Positions 31,993 through 42,989 of a stretch of DNA of 64,000 bases are shown piece by piece. The position numbers were made by a program, and so were the translations under genes. The DNA is taken from positions 1 through 64,000 of the forward strand of contig MQVO02000072.1 in NCBI GenBank assembly GCA_001986395.2. The letters run 5' to 3'. The stretch is from Irpex lacteus (taxonomy: Eukaryota; Basidiomycota; Agaricomycetes; Polyporales; Irpicaceae). The notes beneath the pieces are model-generated. The model searched no databases. It worked only from the letters and a program-made list of their open reading frames with translations, and was not told the origin of the DNA. Position 1 is the first letter of the stretch. Each line of letters opens with the position of its first letter.

Positions 31993-33961
31993 ATGGATGC
32001 TCACCATGATCTGCGCAAGCTGCATGCCAGACTACGGGATGTTCACGCATCTATAACAGCATACAATCCACCTCTGGTGCGACCACCCATCATTGATGCA
32101 TCCGTTGACAACAGCGACGATGCACCGAGGCAGGACTCAATACGCGGATTACGAAAGCTCAAAGAGTCGGTGAAAAAGGACTTGGAGATCCTCGAAAGGG
32201 TGTGCACTTCATTCAAAGAGACAGTTGCGCAGGGTGACCCAAATGTCTACTTTCTCAGTAGTTTCTAGCGAGCCCCAGCAGCGCCACTACCCCAGCATTA
32301 TCAACCAATGCCCCATATCTAATTGCTGTTTGGAGCGAGATGGTCCATGCCAAATGTCCAGTTGTGGCCATATGGGACACGTACTCTGAAAACGGGACGC
32401 CTCTACACCATCGCAAACGGAACGCGCCAAAAGAAGCCGGTGTCAAGGTCGACGTCGTGGCAGATGGAGGAAAACAATGGATCCGAGTCAATACGTGAGC
32501 CTCTTCTACCTGTCTATGCACAACTAGGATGCACAATTTGACCTGCACGCGTGCTCATGTGTTTTCATGTTCATAAGAACGAAAAACTCGCGCATGCTCG
32601 CGGAATTCCGCGAGATCGACTCGTACTTGACTGACTCCGACTCGGACGAAGACATTGACGGCGACCATCACACTCCGTCCTTTGCGCAGGCCCAGTTTGA
32701 CAACTCGTTATTCAGAATGGGACGGTCTTTACTCGCGGCTGCGAAAGCGAACCCGCTACCGGGGAATTTGGGCATCCCGGGTGTGGCATTGCGTCTCACG
32801 CGGCTCGACCCATCACCGGTCAACCAGGATGAACATGATCCTAGGATTGCGCAGACCGTCCAGGAGTTGCGGGAGATGGGCGTTGATGTGCAGTTGGGTG
32901 AAAGAAGCGAGTCGGAGGCAGTCGAAGGTGATAGCAGCGCAGACCGTAAAGCTCCCCAATGGCAACCCACAACCCACATCAACCTTGACCTCTCCGTACT
33001 GATCGCAATGGTGTCAGACCTCACGCATGCGCCGCTGCCCTTGTCTGTTCAGGAAGCAGAATCCCGGTTTACGCCTGGATCTCAGTATTTGCAGTGGAAG
33101 AAGAACCGCGCTGCCTCCTCCATTCACCCCAGTGCTGATGATCAAGCAGGCGATGTCGCTGATGCCAGGCCATCAAGAGCTCTAGTCCAACAAGCTTTAC
33201 AAGAAATGAGTCACGCGCTCTTCGAGGACATCTTCCATAGCACCGCAACACCGTCAAACCCGGACTCAGCCCGCCAGCCACTTGAGTTCTGGACAACTCA
33301 CGAAGCTCGAGAACGATGCCTTCAGATCGTGGGGAAGATAGGTGGACCGAGGGAGAAGCGGCGTGCCGAAATCTTGCTCTGTCCCAATCCGACAGACTTG
33401 CTGGAGGCGGAAACAGAGTTTTGGCGCGACTCAAGGTATCCCTCTGGGTACATTCCTCTGTTTCCTGTCAAACTGTTGCCACTCGGGGAACCGGGGAAGA
33501 ACGTAGAGCCACCTCTGCGCTCGCCATCTGGTCAGTCATTGTCACCTTTCTTCCTGTCGCTCGCGAGAACGTGTCGAGATATTCTGGCGCAGGAGACAGT
33601 GCCTCGCCCCCGCGTAGATAGTACGCCTGTAGAACATTTACCTGATCGAGAAGACGACCTCGGCGAGATCGAGCGCGCGACGGTCATGAAGGCGAATCCG
33701 CGGCTGACTGTTCATACGGTACAGAGCATGCTCTGGGGTGCCGTCAACGGCTGGACGACGCTCACCGCTAACAAGACAAGTGTGAAGGCTTTATTGAGAG
33801 ACGTCAAGGCGTGTCGGAACGGGGCGCTGTGGGACCGTGAAGACGAAGTTGACTCGTCGCTGCGCAACGAGGATGAAATTCTGCCAGAGGTTGCTGCAAT
33901 TTGGATGGTTGACCCGCGTAGTCTCGCTGAAGGTATGAGAGCAGACTTTGACTCTTCATAA
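31993..33961 (+). CDS. DUF1308 protein, C7orf25/UPF0415-like
   Basis: Three exons: 31993-32199, 32262-32494, 32578-33961; 607 residues. ATG 31993 was chosen as the first in frame. The segment ending W-I-R-V-N-T-T-K-N-S-R spans the second intron and continues E-F-R-E-I-D-S-Y-L-T-D-S, which is the signature I associate with DUF1308. The C-terminal part holds N-P-R-L-T-V-H-T-V-Q-S-M and T-A-N-K-T-S. Conserved from fungi to animals with no firmly established activity. Probably cytosolic. Confidence 0.82.
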
Positions 33962-34054
33962 ACTACATGTGATGTACAATACACAATAATCCTGTATAAT
34001 AGGAATTCAAAGGCGTCCTACGGGACATTCACTCGCTGCCTACTTCGGGACAGA

Positions 34055-35070
34055 CTACACGGTCTGGTGCTGATACATGAATACACCTGATAGATTGCGA
34101 TACAGGATCAGCTTCATGTTCAAGTCACACACGGGCAACAAAGCTTACCCCATGTCTGATTCTGGCTAGACCAGGCGTCGATGAAGCAATCGCGATTCTG
34201 CGGGGCGCACGAAAGCTGGAACGATCGCACAGTCGCGGTCTCGCACGGGAACTTCGCGAGCGTTCTCTCCGTGCCCGGACGCGCAGCGAACGTTCCAACG
34301 TGGTTCTTGCACGATGGGCGAGTGGACCACGAGAGCTTGGGGATGTCAATAAGCGTTGGGGCATTAAGCTCGCAGACGTCCAACAAGACTTGGTTATTGT
34401 CCCCGCGGAAGACGTATGGATCCAATAACTTGTCGTCGACCAATTCAGGGAGCCTCAATGCGAGTTGGCATTCCTCCATGCCGTAGTCGATCACTCTGAA
34501 CTGGTAGATCATGTGCATCTGCATATGCTATGTTAAACGACGGATGATGTCGGGTGTTTGATGGTAGGGGAGGAGACGTACCTGGTCGGAGACTTGGAGA
34601 TGATGATCAGGGATACTCATGCGGCCATAAGGAGTGAGGGTTAGGTGTTCCTCGAATGGTGAGATCTTGTGTGGGTTGGAGCTGTCCACCATACCGAGTC
34701 GTCGGGGGAGGTTGATTATGGGGTCGTGGTGTGAGGAGTTAACGAGGTTCCAGCGAGGATCGTAGAGCTCGTCGAGGCCATAGTACGCGTTTCGAATCTC
34801 AAGCTCTTCGGGATAGTCCTCAGACAAAAGCTGCTTTGCGATGTAGCTAAAGACAGCAACGTCCAGAGCAACAAAAACAAAGAGAAGGACGGTAACCCAT
34901 CGTGTCGCTGTGCTCCTGTTATGTGGCTCAGTTTGAGGGTAGTGCTCTATGGACGGGTGATGAGCAGGGTGCCGGTCAGAACAAGCATACGTGGTCATAC
35001 CTTTCTCGAACTCAGTGGGGCTGGCAGTCTCGTCGAGGAGACCTACAGCTTCTTCACGATTAGAGAGCAT
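34055..35070 (-). CDS. Single-pass type II membrane protein, agaricomycete But2-like family
   Basis: Exons in transcription order: 35070-34582, 34518-34149, 34086-34055; 296 residues. An acidic cytosolic N terminus is followed by one membrane helix (W-V-T-V-L-L-F-V-F-V-A-L). The luminal part has R-N-A-Y-Y-G-L-D-E-L-Y, Q-F-R-V-I-D-Y-G-M-E and L-S-W-S-T-R-P, ending C-A-P-Q-N-R-D-C and W-G-V-F-M-Y-Q. These features recur in a large agaricomycete family sometimes labelled ubiquitin 3 binding protein But2 C-terminal. A 54-base segment within exon 1 has GT-AG ends and is divisible by three, so a 278-residue form is also possible. Function unknown. Confidence 0.75.
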
Positions 35071-36499
35071 GGTAGGAGAGAGGGGCGGTGAGGAAGTCCT
35101 GAAGCTGAAAGGGAGGGAGTTAGAAGCACCCAAAGTTCATGACCAGGTAGGCGGGGCCGCAGCTTGCGCGCCGGAAGAGACTCCAGCTCAGGCTGTGTGT
35201 GGCCGAGACGATGAGCTTGACTATCATCTACAACAAACAACAGTCGATCAGACCTCTGCGAAGGGCGACATACCGTAGATGCGTAGGACAATAGCCTGGG
35301 TGATGGAGAGTAAGCTGATCACATCATGCCGTAAAGTCCCTCATCTGGGTATCTGCACGAATGAATATTCGATCAGCCATGATCTGGAGCTATGCGGAGA
35401 TTCGTATGAGATGTCGATGTCGCTGTATTGCAATCGCTCTGGCTTCTAGTTGTCATCGAGCCTCAAGGCATTTACCAATGGGAGGAGACCCATACTATGT
35501 CTCGCACTTTTTCGTATTCTGGGGCGCTCGCCTGTAAGTTCGGAGGCACTTCGTAGTCTTTGGTGTCCAATTTTGCGCCTGAATAGTATTGGCTCGAAGG
35601 CGAGTGTGGACAGGGCTCGCGTACGGCCTCACAGTGCATTTCCTGTCAGTCGAACCATACTGCTTGGAAATTCTACATCAGTTGCATCTGGGAATGCTAC
35701 CGGCGCATTCTGAGCGCAGATTCCATTACCATCAACTTAGCCGGCAGGGAAAGGTCATCCACATCCGAGAGAAAGTTAGGTCTTTTCCGTTTGCGGTGAT
35801 GATAGCAGGAGAGAAGCTTAAGCTGTTTGGGGCAAACTTCAAACACCATACGTGTGGGCCGGCGGCCCCAATTACAGGTGTGAAGCTCGCCCCTCTCACG
35901 ATTGCTTCTATTGTATTCCACCCTGTGACAGGAGTTCTAAATGAAACTGCACAGCACGGAGTCCGTGAGATTAGAGTTAGCCTGGATTTGACGTTTAAAG
36001 GTGTCAGGCATCCCTAGCTGTCACTCGTCCGCGTACAACAAAAGACTTCCGAAATGGGCCAATACACCTAGTCTCCCCAAGGCAGAGTAGACACGTTCAA
36101 CCTTCGGGGCTCAGGATCTCGTGTCTGACGTCTGCGTCTATTAAGCCCCCTCTTACCGTGCAGTGCCGTAGCGCCCGTGTTTCCCTGCCAAAATGAGCGC
36201 TAAAACCCTCAAAACATGGCCGTATTTGGCGAAGACGACCAAATTGGGCACTCCTCGATAAGAGGGGCGGTAATAAACCCAGACTAAATACACCCGAAAT
36301 GAACGATGAGACAGCATGATCATGTGCAAATGTTAACTCCACGACATTCCACGTCTACCACCCTGTGATATTCCGAGTTCGAGCCTGACCAAGGGGAGGC
36401 AGTGTCTTGAGACAATAGTGTGGTGATCAACCTGCGCGGACAGTGAGATCACTGTCCAGTGAAATGAGATGGAGGCTAACCCTGCCTGAGGGCGTACCT
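35071..36499. other. Intergenic with unsupported reading frames
   Basis: A 142-codon plus-strand frame (to 36,017) has no ATG at its start and no recognised motif. At about 36,105-36,150 on the minus strand a short frame reads D-A-D-V-R-H-E-I-L-S-P, faintly like the peptides further right but without a signal-peptide exon. Confidence 0.4.
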
Positions 36500-36725
36500 T
36501 CAGCTTGAAGCTTCAAGAGCCAGGGTTCCGAGGATTTTTGCGTCTCCTCGCGTCGGACGAACCTCATGATTAGTACCTACAGGCATGATAAAAGCTATCA
36601 GATAGCATGACACCTATAGATCAGCCGAGTGACGTACGTGTTCGTACAGGGAACGCTGCCGCCTTGCTCAGGCTGAAGGTCGTCATAAACGCGAACATTA
36701 TGAGTACTTGAACTTGGGATCGCAT
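36500..36725 (-). CDS. DAKIL small secreted peptide precursor (family member 1)
   Basis: Exon 1 36725-36638 and exon 2 36576-36500, 54 residues. Exon 1 encodes a signal peptide (M-R-S-Q-V...S-K-A-A-A-F-P) and ends in phase 1. Exon 2 encodes a short basic stretch and then R-G-D-A-K-I-L-G-T-L before a Ser-rich end. The predicted mature product is about 30 residues without cysteines. Shared with the next three genes: strand, signal peptide, phase-1 intron position and the D-A-x-I-L motif. I know no described family with these features. Confidence 0.55.
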
Positions 36726-37434
36726 GATGTGGGAGAAGAGCAGAGCAATGGAAAACAACTGTGCAAAGGCTATGCCTTGTATATTTTGTACTATGGCCGC
36801 GGCGTTGGCATACTCGCGTAGTACGAAGTCAGGATGTCTTCCCAAGTTCTCGGTCTTCGTAGGGGGAAATCACATCTGACTGTCACCGCTGAAGCTTGGG
36901 AAACAGCGCATACTATGACCCACAACAGCCTCCGGAGTCATTGTAATTCACTACAGAACTGGATCCCCGAATGTGCGCTATTCATTCGAGAATGGCTTGT
37001 ATACGGTTTCTCTAGTGAAGGTATGTACCGGCTTCACAAAATTATTTCACACTCATGTAGCGAATAGGGAAGGGTGGGAACAATACACATGACACAGTTG
37101 CAGTAATAGAAAGCTAAATATTCCAGGTCAACTATACCCAAAAGGTGAGGCCACTCGAGCGGGCACGGTAGTTCGTTGTTACAGGCATTCAGCCACCAAA
37201 AATACATTTGCTAAAGCAGCGCAACGGAAAATGATACATCGATATAGGGTTTAAGAGTTTATGTCTCCCTGCCCTATGGCACGAGAAATCGTCAACATAA
37301 TGTAAGTTCTGAATGATACATCCCGCCATGCAGGTCCGGCCAGAGGCCACTTGGCAAATTCCAGTTACATCTGGTGGGGTGAGAAGGTAAATTCGTCATA
37401 ACGCACTCCGGTGTTGGAAAAGACCTACCTCCAA
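36726..37434. other. Spacer between peptide genes 1 and 2
   Basis: No gene seen. Confidence 0.45.
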
Positions 37435-37802
37435 TCAGTCCTGAGGCCTCAAGATTTGAGCATCAGAGCGGAGCTGACGAGCCTCGACGGGCCTGAGGAT
37501 CTGTGCATCGATGCGCAGCTCGCGAGCCTCAGCGGGCTTGAGGATCTGAGCATCAGTGTGTAGGTAGCGAGCTTCGACGGGCTTGAGGATCTGTGCGTCG
37601 GTGTGCAGGTAGCGGGCCTCCGCGGGCTTCAGGATTTGAGCATCGCTATGAGAGTGCGGCCCGTCGACCTCTGTCAGGACGATAAGCGGCTGATCATAGA
37701 AGCGTATGACCATAGACACGTACCTCTCTTGGCGGGAGCCGCGAGTGCAGCACAGACAAGGAGAGTGATGAAGGCAAGGCTGCGTAGGATCTGGGACTGC
37801 AT
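37435..37802 (-). CDS. DAQIL tandem-repeat secreted peptide precursor (family member 2)
   Basis: Exon 1 37802-37724, exon 2 37670-37435; 104 residues. Residues 1-22 form a signal peptide and K-R at 25-26 is a possible Kex2 site. From residue 36 a 15-residue unit D-A-Q-I-L-K/R-P-A/V-E-A-R-x-L-x-x is repeated four times, followed by a final D-A-Q-I-L-R-P-Q-D. Repeats are near-identical, with Tyr in the first two and Glu/Gln in the others. There is no cysteine and no dibasic site between repeats. A TATA box lies about 81 bases upstream. Repetitive precursors of this form often yield several copies of a peptide. Confidence 0.72.
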
Positions 37803-37882
37803 ACTAGAGAAACTGAGACGCGGCGAGATGATTGGGGGTAAGAAGCGAATGCCTGCTTGCAAACCCGTCCAAACTCTCTTAA

Positions 37883-37888
37883 TTTATA
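37883..37888 (-). promoter_or_regulatory. TATA box of DAQIL member 2
   Basis: TATAAA on the minus strand, about 81 bases before the ATG at 37802. Confidence 0.5.
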
Positions 37889-39057
37889 CCACGAACTGGG
37901 GCCTCCGGCATACCTGCAGCGTCGCCCGCCCAGAGCTTTCAAGCTGTGCTCAAAACCGATGAGCGTCGCGAAATATGCTAGCAAGGCGCGATGCTCGCCC
38001 AAAAGCACCTAAATTATTCTTTGAGTTGATCATGTCCACCTCGCGTATTCGGTACCTCACCTTAGTTTCACCACGGACAAAAATCAGCGGAAGCAAATGA
38101 GATCGTCCACGCTCATGATCAAGATGGAGTCATTTGAGCATACTTTTCGCTAACCTGCGGCAAATCGGCAGTTTTTTTGTGCTTTCCGTTATCACAGTTC
38201 ATGACAGCGGGGGTTTTCAGAGATTGGAATCCCTGCCTTGCTAATTCCTCAAACACTCTACATGTCAACACGAAACTGACTAGGAGATCGACTCACTACT
38301 ATAAGCACCAGTATCTTTGACTCAGTTGAAACATCTACAACTTGAATTCAGCTTAAACAACGTACTAGTACATACATACTTGTCGCTGCTTGCACTGTGC
38401 CCCCGTAACAAAACTTCTACAGGAGTTACTGTCAGCAGTACCGTTACGGAAGTTCAAGTGGAAGTAGTGCATATTGCAACAGGGAGTGACCTGCTCTCAA
38501 GCGCGCGTTCGGGAGCAATTTGTTTACTTGATATGGTAGTGCCATCAATCGGGACCTTGGTCACTCCTGCTTGCGATGCGAAGCTCGACGCGCACCCGAC
38601 TCATGCTTGCATAACTCTTCGAGATGCTTACTATTACTGCACTCACCGCTCACTTCTGCTTTCTAAGTTACCAGTAGCGTGTTTTAGCAGTGAGCGCTTG
38701 AGCACTAGTGAGCACCCATCACGGGTTATGCCGAAGAGCTTAAGGCGCTCGACGAATATCGGATCTGTGTTTCCAGTTTTTTGTCCACGACGCTGACTAT
38801 TCCAACTTTCCAGACGATAAACGTAGTAGGTTCATCGGTAAGCTGAGTAATATCCAAGGGTATGTCATACAATTTAAACCTAGAACTATGTCCGCCGTAG
38901 CGTGTCACAACTAACTAACGGTATTAACAGCATACAAGTCGAGAACGAAAGTAGGAGAGAATCATGGTTGTTATGATACAATTATGCAAGCTAACGCAGG
39001 TTTTTTATCCATTAGAGAAATAGAACCCTCGATCATGCAGCTATCCAGAGCTTTAGC
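37889..39057. other. Spacer between peptide genes 2 and 3
   Basis: A 159-codon plus-strand frame (38,317-38,796) begins at a TTG and has no recognised motif; treated as chance. Confidence 0.45.
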
Positions 39058-39317
39058 TCAAGTCGCACACGATTCCAACAACGGGTGCTTACCGTCGTCG
39101 AATGCACGAGTGACAGGAGGAGGTGTCAAAATTTGCGCATCTATGCGACTGTGGATGTCGACAGCTTAAACGAGTAAGTATATGGATATGCTTCAATACT
39201 TGAGCTCCGTCTGTTAAGCTGGAAAGGCGTACCTTTTACTCTGGGTTCGGGAACAGGCGTAGCCTCTACTGCAACGACGGCCAGCATAACGAGTAGGCAC
39301 GTGAACGCAGACCGCAT
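39058..39317 (-). CDS. DAQIL small secreted peptide precursor (family member 3)
   Basis: Exon 1 39317-39233 and exon 2 39164-39058, 63 residues. Exon 1 is a signal peptide ending V-E-A-T-P-V-P-E-P. Exon 2 carries H-S-R-I-D-A-Q-I-L-T-P-P-P once. The intron is phase 1, as in the other members. A GTAAGC directly after the codons F-D-D suggests a possible second intron, so the C terminus is uncertain. A TATA box sits about 70 bases upstream. Role unknown: effector, signalling peptide or precursor of a modified peptide are all possible. Confidence 0.55.
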
Positions 39318-39386
39318 GGTGATAAAGTGACAGTGGACGGTAGACGGTAGACGGTGGATGGATGTTGCCACACTACGGTATGGGCA

Positions 39387-39392
39387 TTTATA
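39387..39392 (-). promoter_or_regulatory. TATA box of DAQIL member 3
   Basis: TATAAA on the minus strand, about 70 bases before the ATG at 39317. Confidence 0.5.
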
Positions 39393-40056
39393 TCTTCCTT
39401 CTAAAGCCACCCAACAGGGACACCGCGGGATGTAAGCTTCTCGGCGCATCGCTCTCATTGTATCTTTCAGAGTCACTCCGCATATCAAATGGAAGCGTAT
39501 TCCCGCTCAATCCGACATATGCACCGAAGCCTTGGGCGTACCGAATCAAAGTTTGTCCGCAGTTATTGTGCTCCCCTTCTACTGTCGTGCACGCAGCACT
39601 CCAGATCATTTCTTGACGACGCGGCATTGCGCATACAGTATGGAACAGTCTATAAGTCACACGTATCGATTGAGATTCGATATCTAGCCATTGACTGTAG
39701 CTTGATTTGATGAGAATGCCGCAATCTGTTTCGGCTGTTTGCATCAGCTTCTAAGAACTGAGGCGTGCAGCATACACCCTGTTTCCCTCGGGACGGTACA
39801 GTGAGTTGTACGTCTATTTCCGGTCGACTGCTCAGGATCGATGTGTGCACTGATTTAGTAACTCCAGAGACGACAATGGGGGCAAGAGCTTTGCAAGCAA
39901 TAAGATTCGTTCTAGTCAACGGTACGTAAATCTTCCGTTGCTTCTCCGCGATAAAATATAAAACTGGTTGTCTTAGTGCGAACCGGCTGAAGGAATAGCT
40001 ATCATCAGTATCACGGACAAGACAAGAACGCCGAATGACTTCGTGGGGTGAGAACA
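39393..40056. other. Spacer between peptide genes 3 and 4
   Basis: A 135-codon minus-strand frame begins at GTG without motif support; treated as chance. Confidence 0.45.
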
Positions 40057-40251
40057 CTAACGTGGCGGCAGTAGAATGCCTGAATCATGGCGCGAAGGAA
40101 TTTTACCTATGCATGGCAGGACACATGAGCTCTAGAGCATCTATAGAATCCAAGCAAGCTGAGCAAACGTACCAAGTTCCGCGATAGGCGCAGCACTGAC
40201 ACATTTCGCGAGCGCGACGCACGCAAAAAGAACCAAGAATCTCGTCTGCAT
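40057..40251 (-). CDS. DSGIL small secreted peptide precursor (family member 4)
   Basis: Exon 1 40251-40173 and exon 2 40106-40057, only 42 residues. A signal peptide (M-Q-T-R-F-L-V...V-S-A-A-P) is joined through a phase-1 intron to a mature part of about 20 residues ending S-R-H-D-S-G-I-L-L-P-P-R. This aligns with S-R-I-D-A-Q-I-L-T-P-P in member 3. A TATA box lies 63 bases upstream. Too short for automatic gene finders; support comes from the shared architecture. Confidence 0.5.
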
Positions 40252-40313
40252 CACGAAGCGAGTGAATGTTGCAGAATGCTCTGTTCTCCTGTCCAAACTG
40301 ACAACAGTGAGTA

Positions 40314-40319
40314 TTTATA
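40314..40319 (-). promoter_or_regulatory. TATA box of peptide member 4
   Basis: TATAAA on the minus strand, 63 bases before the ATG at 40251. Confidence 0.5.
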
Positions 40320-41816
40320 TGCTATCTCAAAGATCAAAAGTCCAAGTGACGTATTGGTGCATAGTTCCCGTCGGGCATACTGTCCGGCCGTCGACTTGGG
40401 TATATCGTATTTCCACGCCATTGTCGCTATCTTCAGTCGACAACAGGGTGCGCGACCTTGAGCTCTGCGATGCAATCAAGACATGGTGTGCCTCATTCCC
40501 ATTGTGCTCCCTCAGCACGAGTCTCATCAGGGTTGCTTGCCCTCTACTAGGTCGGAGTTCTTTGAAGGGAAAGAATCGCAATTTATGGCAATTGTCCCCG
40601 AATGTCCTTCGTCAACTGTCATCAGGGACGTGCAGCGCCACAAAGATCATGATTCCAATGGTAGAGTGACCGACCTACAAGATAGAAGAGAGCGATATAC
40701 ATAGGATCCGACGAGTTCGCATTCGAGAGTATTACCGTGCGTATGACACCGCTTTACTCCATTATACTCAACTCACTATTGACTTCAACTCGCAACGATA
40801 CGAGCCCAAGTCGCCCAATATCAATGAGCGCTAGATGAAGCATATGGCCAGCGGAACGGAGCAACTCCACCTCATATGCTCCCACGTCTAAAGTGTGAGC
40901 TTGCAATGCGGATAGGCATATGCAAGCATGCGGGTTGATACTTGGATCTCATCCCTATGATGTCTTGGGTATGCCTCAAACCCATCCGGTCTTAGTCTGC
41001 TGCACACATCGAGTGCTTGGTATGCCTTGGGAGGTGACGCTAACGAACGATATGCAACAAAGACCTATCTATGAATTGTCTTTCAGTGCGTATCTGCGGT
41101 TACTCCCCTCTGTTCTCCAAGTGTATCTCATCATCCTTGTTCACAACAGCTCACACACTGCACTCAGTTCATTGGATCCGCGGGAAGGAGTTGTGGAGCC
41201 GAAACGTACTGCTACACGCAGTTGAGATTCTTCGCAGCCATCACCCAGGCTGCATCAAGCTGCCTCAAATTTCTTCCTTTTCGGTGCTGACCTACACCTT
41301 TACGGTATACAGATATGTCACGACGCCACAAAGGTTACGACCCTGCAAACGACCATGGGAGCTTCTCATTTGGACGAAAGGTGCATACAAACCTTGCCAA
41401 CCCTGTTCTCACACGGTCATAGATCGGATACCTAAGGTCTGGGATCTCGATTATACGATTCAGGCTAGATGATCGTATGGCAAGCCAAGATTAAGTGAGT
41501 GTGATCACTATGCTTTCTAGGGCTGGTGCGCAGACAACAATAGGTACTTACTGTAAACGGTTCAATTACGAACACGCGACGTACAAGCTTAATTAACGCC
41601 TGAACAATAGCAATGGCTGCAGGTGACGGACGTTTGCCAATGCCTTTCTTGGGCTAGGCTACTCCTCAATTCTATTGCATTTTACATGTACATTTGCAAA
41701 CTTCATCGCGCGTACGGTTCGCCGGTACGTTGATTCGTCGCTCGGTGGCCGTCACACTCAAAAATACGTGAAATTCAATGACAGGTGTCTACATGTCAAG
41801 TCAAGAAATAGAGTGG
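40320..41816. other. Intergenic, 1.5 kb, no gene seen
   Basis: A 133-codon plus-strand frame from ATG 41071 has mixed composition and no recognised domain; not called. Confidence 0.45.
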
Positions 41817-42524
41817 CTATCCAAGAGTCTGCGGTGGTACGCCATGAGCTATACGGTATTCTTCCCATTGATCCCACCCTTCATTCACTCTGTCGTACAC
41901 TGCCTCCCAGTCGTAACACGTGTGTGTTCCACCCGTCCGCTCCAGCGTGAAATTGCGCTTCGTGAAGTCTCCGGGCTCGAGCGTTGTGTCCGCGTCGCAA
42001 AGAGTCCACATGCGGATGTAAGTGAAGCAATGGTTGAGGTGCTCCCTGGCACCATGAGGGAAAGCGGTCCAGTTGTTGAACATGAGGGCCTCGCGGGTGA
42101 TGCGCAGACAGTGTAGTTGGTGGAACATGGCAATCGTGAAGCCGCGCTGCTCACTCCCCAATCGAATTGAATGGTCGCCAACGGGACCAGTCCACAACCA
42201 CTCCATCTCGGCTTCTGGGTCTGTGATTGAGTATCGGACACTCTCCTCTGCGACCATTTTTATCAACTTTCTTTCGATAGGAAGTCGAAGTGGATGGTCT
42301 TCTGCGATGTAAGCTATACTCATCATCAGTCGTTGCTCCCTCATCTGAACTGTCGCATTCAACATACAGTAGGAATCCTCAGGACGGACTTTCTCCACCT
42401 GCAGTCGTAGTCGCCTAGCATGTTTGATCTGCTTTACTAGGTCGACCAACGAGAAGTTAAGGTATAGCGAGGTCGAGATCAGAATGAGCAGGAGAAGAGC
42501 TTGTCGAGAGTCTTTACTGAGCAT
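41817..42524 (-). CDS. UstYa-like (DUF3328) membrane oxidase-type protein
   Basis: Single exon, 235 residues, ATG 42524 to TAG 41817. One N-terminal membrane helix (A-L-L-L-L-I-L-I-S-T-S-L) is followed by a luminal domain. It has both family motifs H-x2-H-C: H-Q-L-H-C near 134 and H-L-N-H-C near 162, and then C-D-A-D-T-T-L-E-P. In ustiloxin, phomopsin and asperipin pathways UstYa proteins carry out oxidative cyclisation of secreted precursor peptides in the secretory pathway. Here it lies 1.6 kb from a set of small secreted-peptide genes on the same strand. UstYa relatives also act in non-peptide pathways, so the link is inference. Confidence 0.88.
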   Translation of the reverse strand: MLSKDSRQALLLLILISTSLYLNFSLVDLVKQIKHARRLRLQVEKVRPEDSYCMLNATVQMREQRLMMSIAYIAEDHPLRLPIERKLIKMVAEESVRYSITDPEAEMEWLWTGPVGDHSIRLGSEQRGFTIAMFHQLHCLRITREALMFNNWTAFPHGAREHLNHCFTYIRMWTLCDADTTLEPGDFTKRNFTLERTGGTHTCYDWEAVYDRVNEGWDQWEEYRIAHGVPPQTLG

Positions 42525-42989
42525 CGCGAACGAGAGTAAGTTACAAGATCTCCCGCCCCAGCTGTACCACTGACATCGCCATATAACACGTAAAGACTGC
42601 GATCTCTGGAATGACCGAGTCTGGGCGATAACCCGAGATCAAAGACGACAATAAAGCCCGGCGGCTCTACGGCGGAGGAACATATGCCCTCGTGGGAACA
42701 TACACATTCATCACGATCACAGGAAGCCGAGCTGGCCTGCGCCTGCAGTTTGCGAGTCTCACCCTGGTCAAACTGAAAACGGAACGAGCCTCGTGGCCGC
42801 TCTGCTGAAAGAAACATCTGACCATCAAGGATCACTATCCTTGGAGACACCCCGTTGCTTTACGAGATCCATCTTATCTCACCCAGACACCCAACATGAT
42901 CGTGCGATCACAAAAGCAACATCTACACTCTCACTCTCAATCTCTATCGCGCCAGCTAGTCCAGCTTAGCCCGTCGCTCACAGCTCGAA
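42525..42989. promoter_or_regulatory. Divergent intergenic region, UstYa-like / GNAT
   Basis: 465 bases between two divergent starts; no clear TATA box noted. Confidence 0.4.

Noticed and set aside
37435..37670. CRISPR-like array from the 45-bp direct repeats
   Set aside because: The repeats are coding, contiguous without spacers, and in a fungal genome.
37435..37802. Kex2 cutting between the D-A-Q-I-L repeats, as in ustiloxin precursors
   Set aside because: No dibasic site occurs between repeats; only one K-R follows the signal peptide, so this processing route is not supported.
38317..38796. 159-codon plus-strand frame between peptide genes
   Set aside because: Starts at TTG, no domain, no splice support; likely chance in a spacer.
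41071..41472. 133-codon plus-strand frame with an ATG
   Set aside because: Mixed composition, no signal peptide or motif, no conserved features.
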